Position numbers and translations under genes: made by a program. 64,000 nucleotides of DNA from Rugamonas sp. (GTDB lineage: Bacteria > Pseudomonadota > Gammaproteobacteria > Burkholderiales > Burkholderiaceae_D), in assembly GCF_025354735.1 (NCBI RefSeq), contig NZ_JANXMI010000134.1:62001-126000 (forward strand). Reading direction: 5' to 3'. The notes beneath the pieces are model-generated. The model saw only the letters and a program-made list of their open reading frames with translations, was not told the origin of the DNA and searched no databases. Position 1 is the first letter of the stretch. Every line of letters begins with the position of its first letter. Below, piece after piece: positions 63,817-64,000 of this stretch.

Positions 63817-64000
63817 ATGTCATCAGCCGCCAAGCCGGTTTCCTCCCTCACGCCATTCGCCGCGCTGCAAGCGGAAGTCATGCGCAATCCAACGCCGTTG
63901 CGGGCCGCCGTCACCGCCGCCTACCGCCGCGACGAAGTCGCTGCCGTGCAATGGCTGCTGACCCAGATCGAGCCGGGCACGGCGGAAACGCAACAGCAAT
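63817..64000 (+). CDS. putA: PutA proline dehydrogenase, N-terminal part (runs off the window)
   Basis: MSSAAKPVSSLTPFAALQAEVMRNPTPLRAAVTAAYRRDEVAAVQWLLTQIEPG; beside an Lrp-type regulator. Confidence 0.7.
   Translation, partial: MSSAAKPVSSLTPFAALQAEVMRNPTPLRAAVTAAYRRDEVAAVQWLLTQIEPGTAETQQQ

Overview
The window covers a likely Burkholderiales (Oxalobacteraceae-like) chromosome segment carrying a ~50 kb Tn7-like transposon inserted just downstream of glmS (the attTn7 site). Taxonomy is inferred from gene content only. I place the element at about 2242..52298. Inverted terminal sequences (GTGC-R-GTA-W-G-M-GAACAAAAGCGCTTCGCG) face inward at both tips, a CTTG direct repeat flanks both tips, and the right tip lies 24 bp from the glmS stop codon. 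The transposition operon runs inward from the glmS end as tnsC-tnsD-tniQ-tnsA-tnsB, which is permuted relative to canonical Tn7. It has two TniQ/TnsD proteins, and tnsB is split at a G7 run. Cargo consists of: (i) a KptA-like/HAD RNA-repair-type pair; (ii) a large copper and metal resistance block (cusABC, a copper oxidase/CopC/CopD/CusF operon behind a CueR-type promoter, a P1B ATPase, an ATP-grasp enzyme, dmeF/rcnR); (iii) a ~15 kb defence-like block bracketed by two direct-oriented IS21 end remnants (NucS-like nuclease, TIR protein, Cys-repeat secreted protein, PIN/ImmA-IrrE pair, sce7725/sce7726, DUF4297-like + SMC/ABC ATPase operon, AbiEi-Fic fusion, Zn-ribbon protein), scattered with cusA/copA fragments; (iv) a second HAD protein. 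Several cargo genes carry single in-frame TAG codons or homopolymer frameshifts. Outside the element on the left is a receiver-like putative defence effector. On the right are ordinary core genes (glmS, glmU, rsmD, coaD, LysR, MCP, putA) and a dense cluster of DnaA boxes between an Lrp gene and glmU. Family calls are by eye from motifs; no database search was possible.
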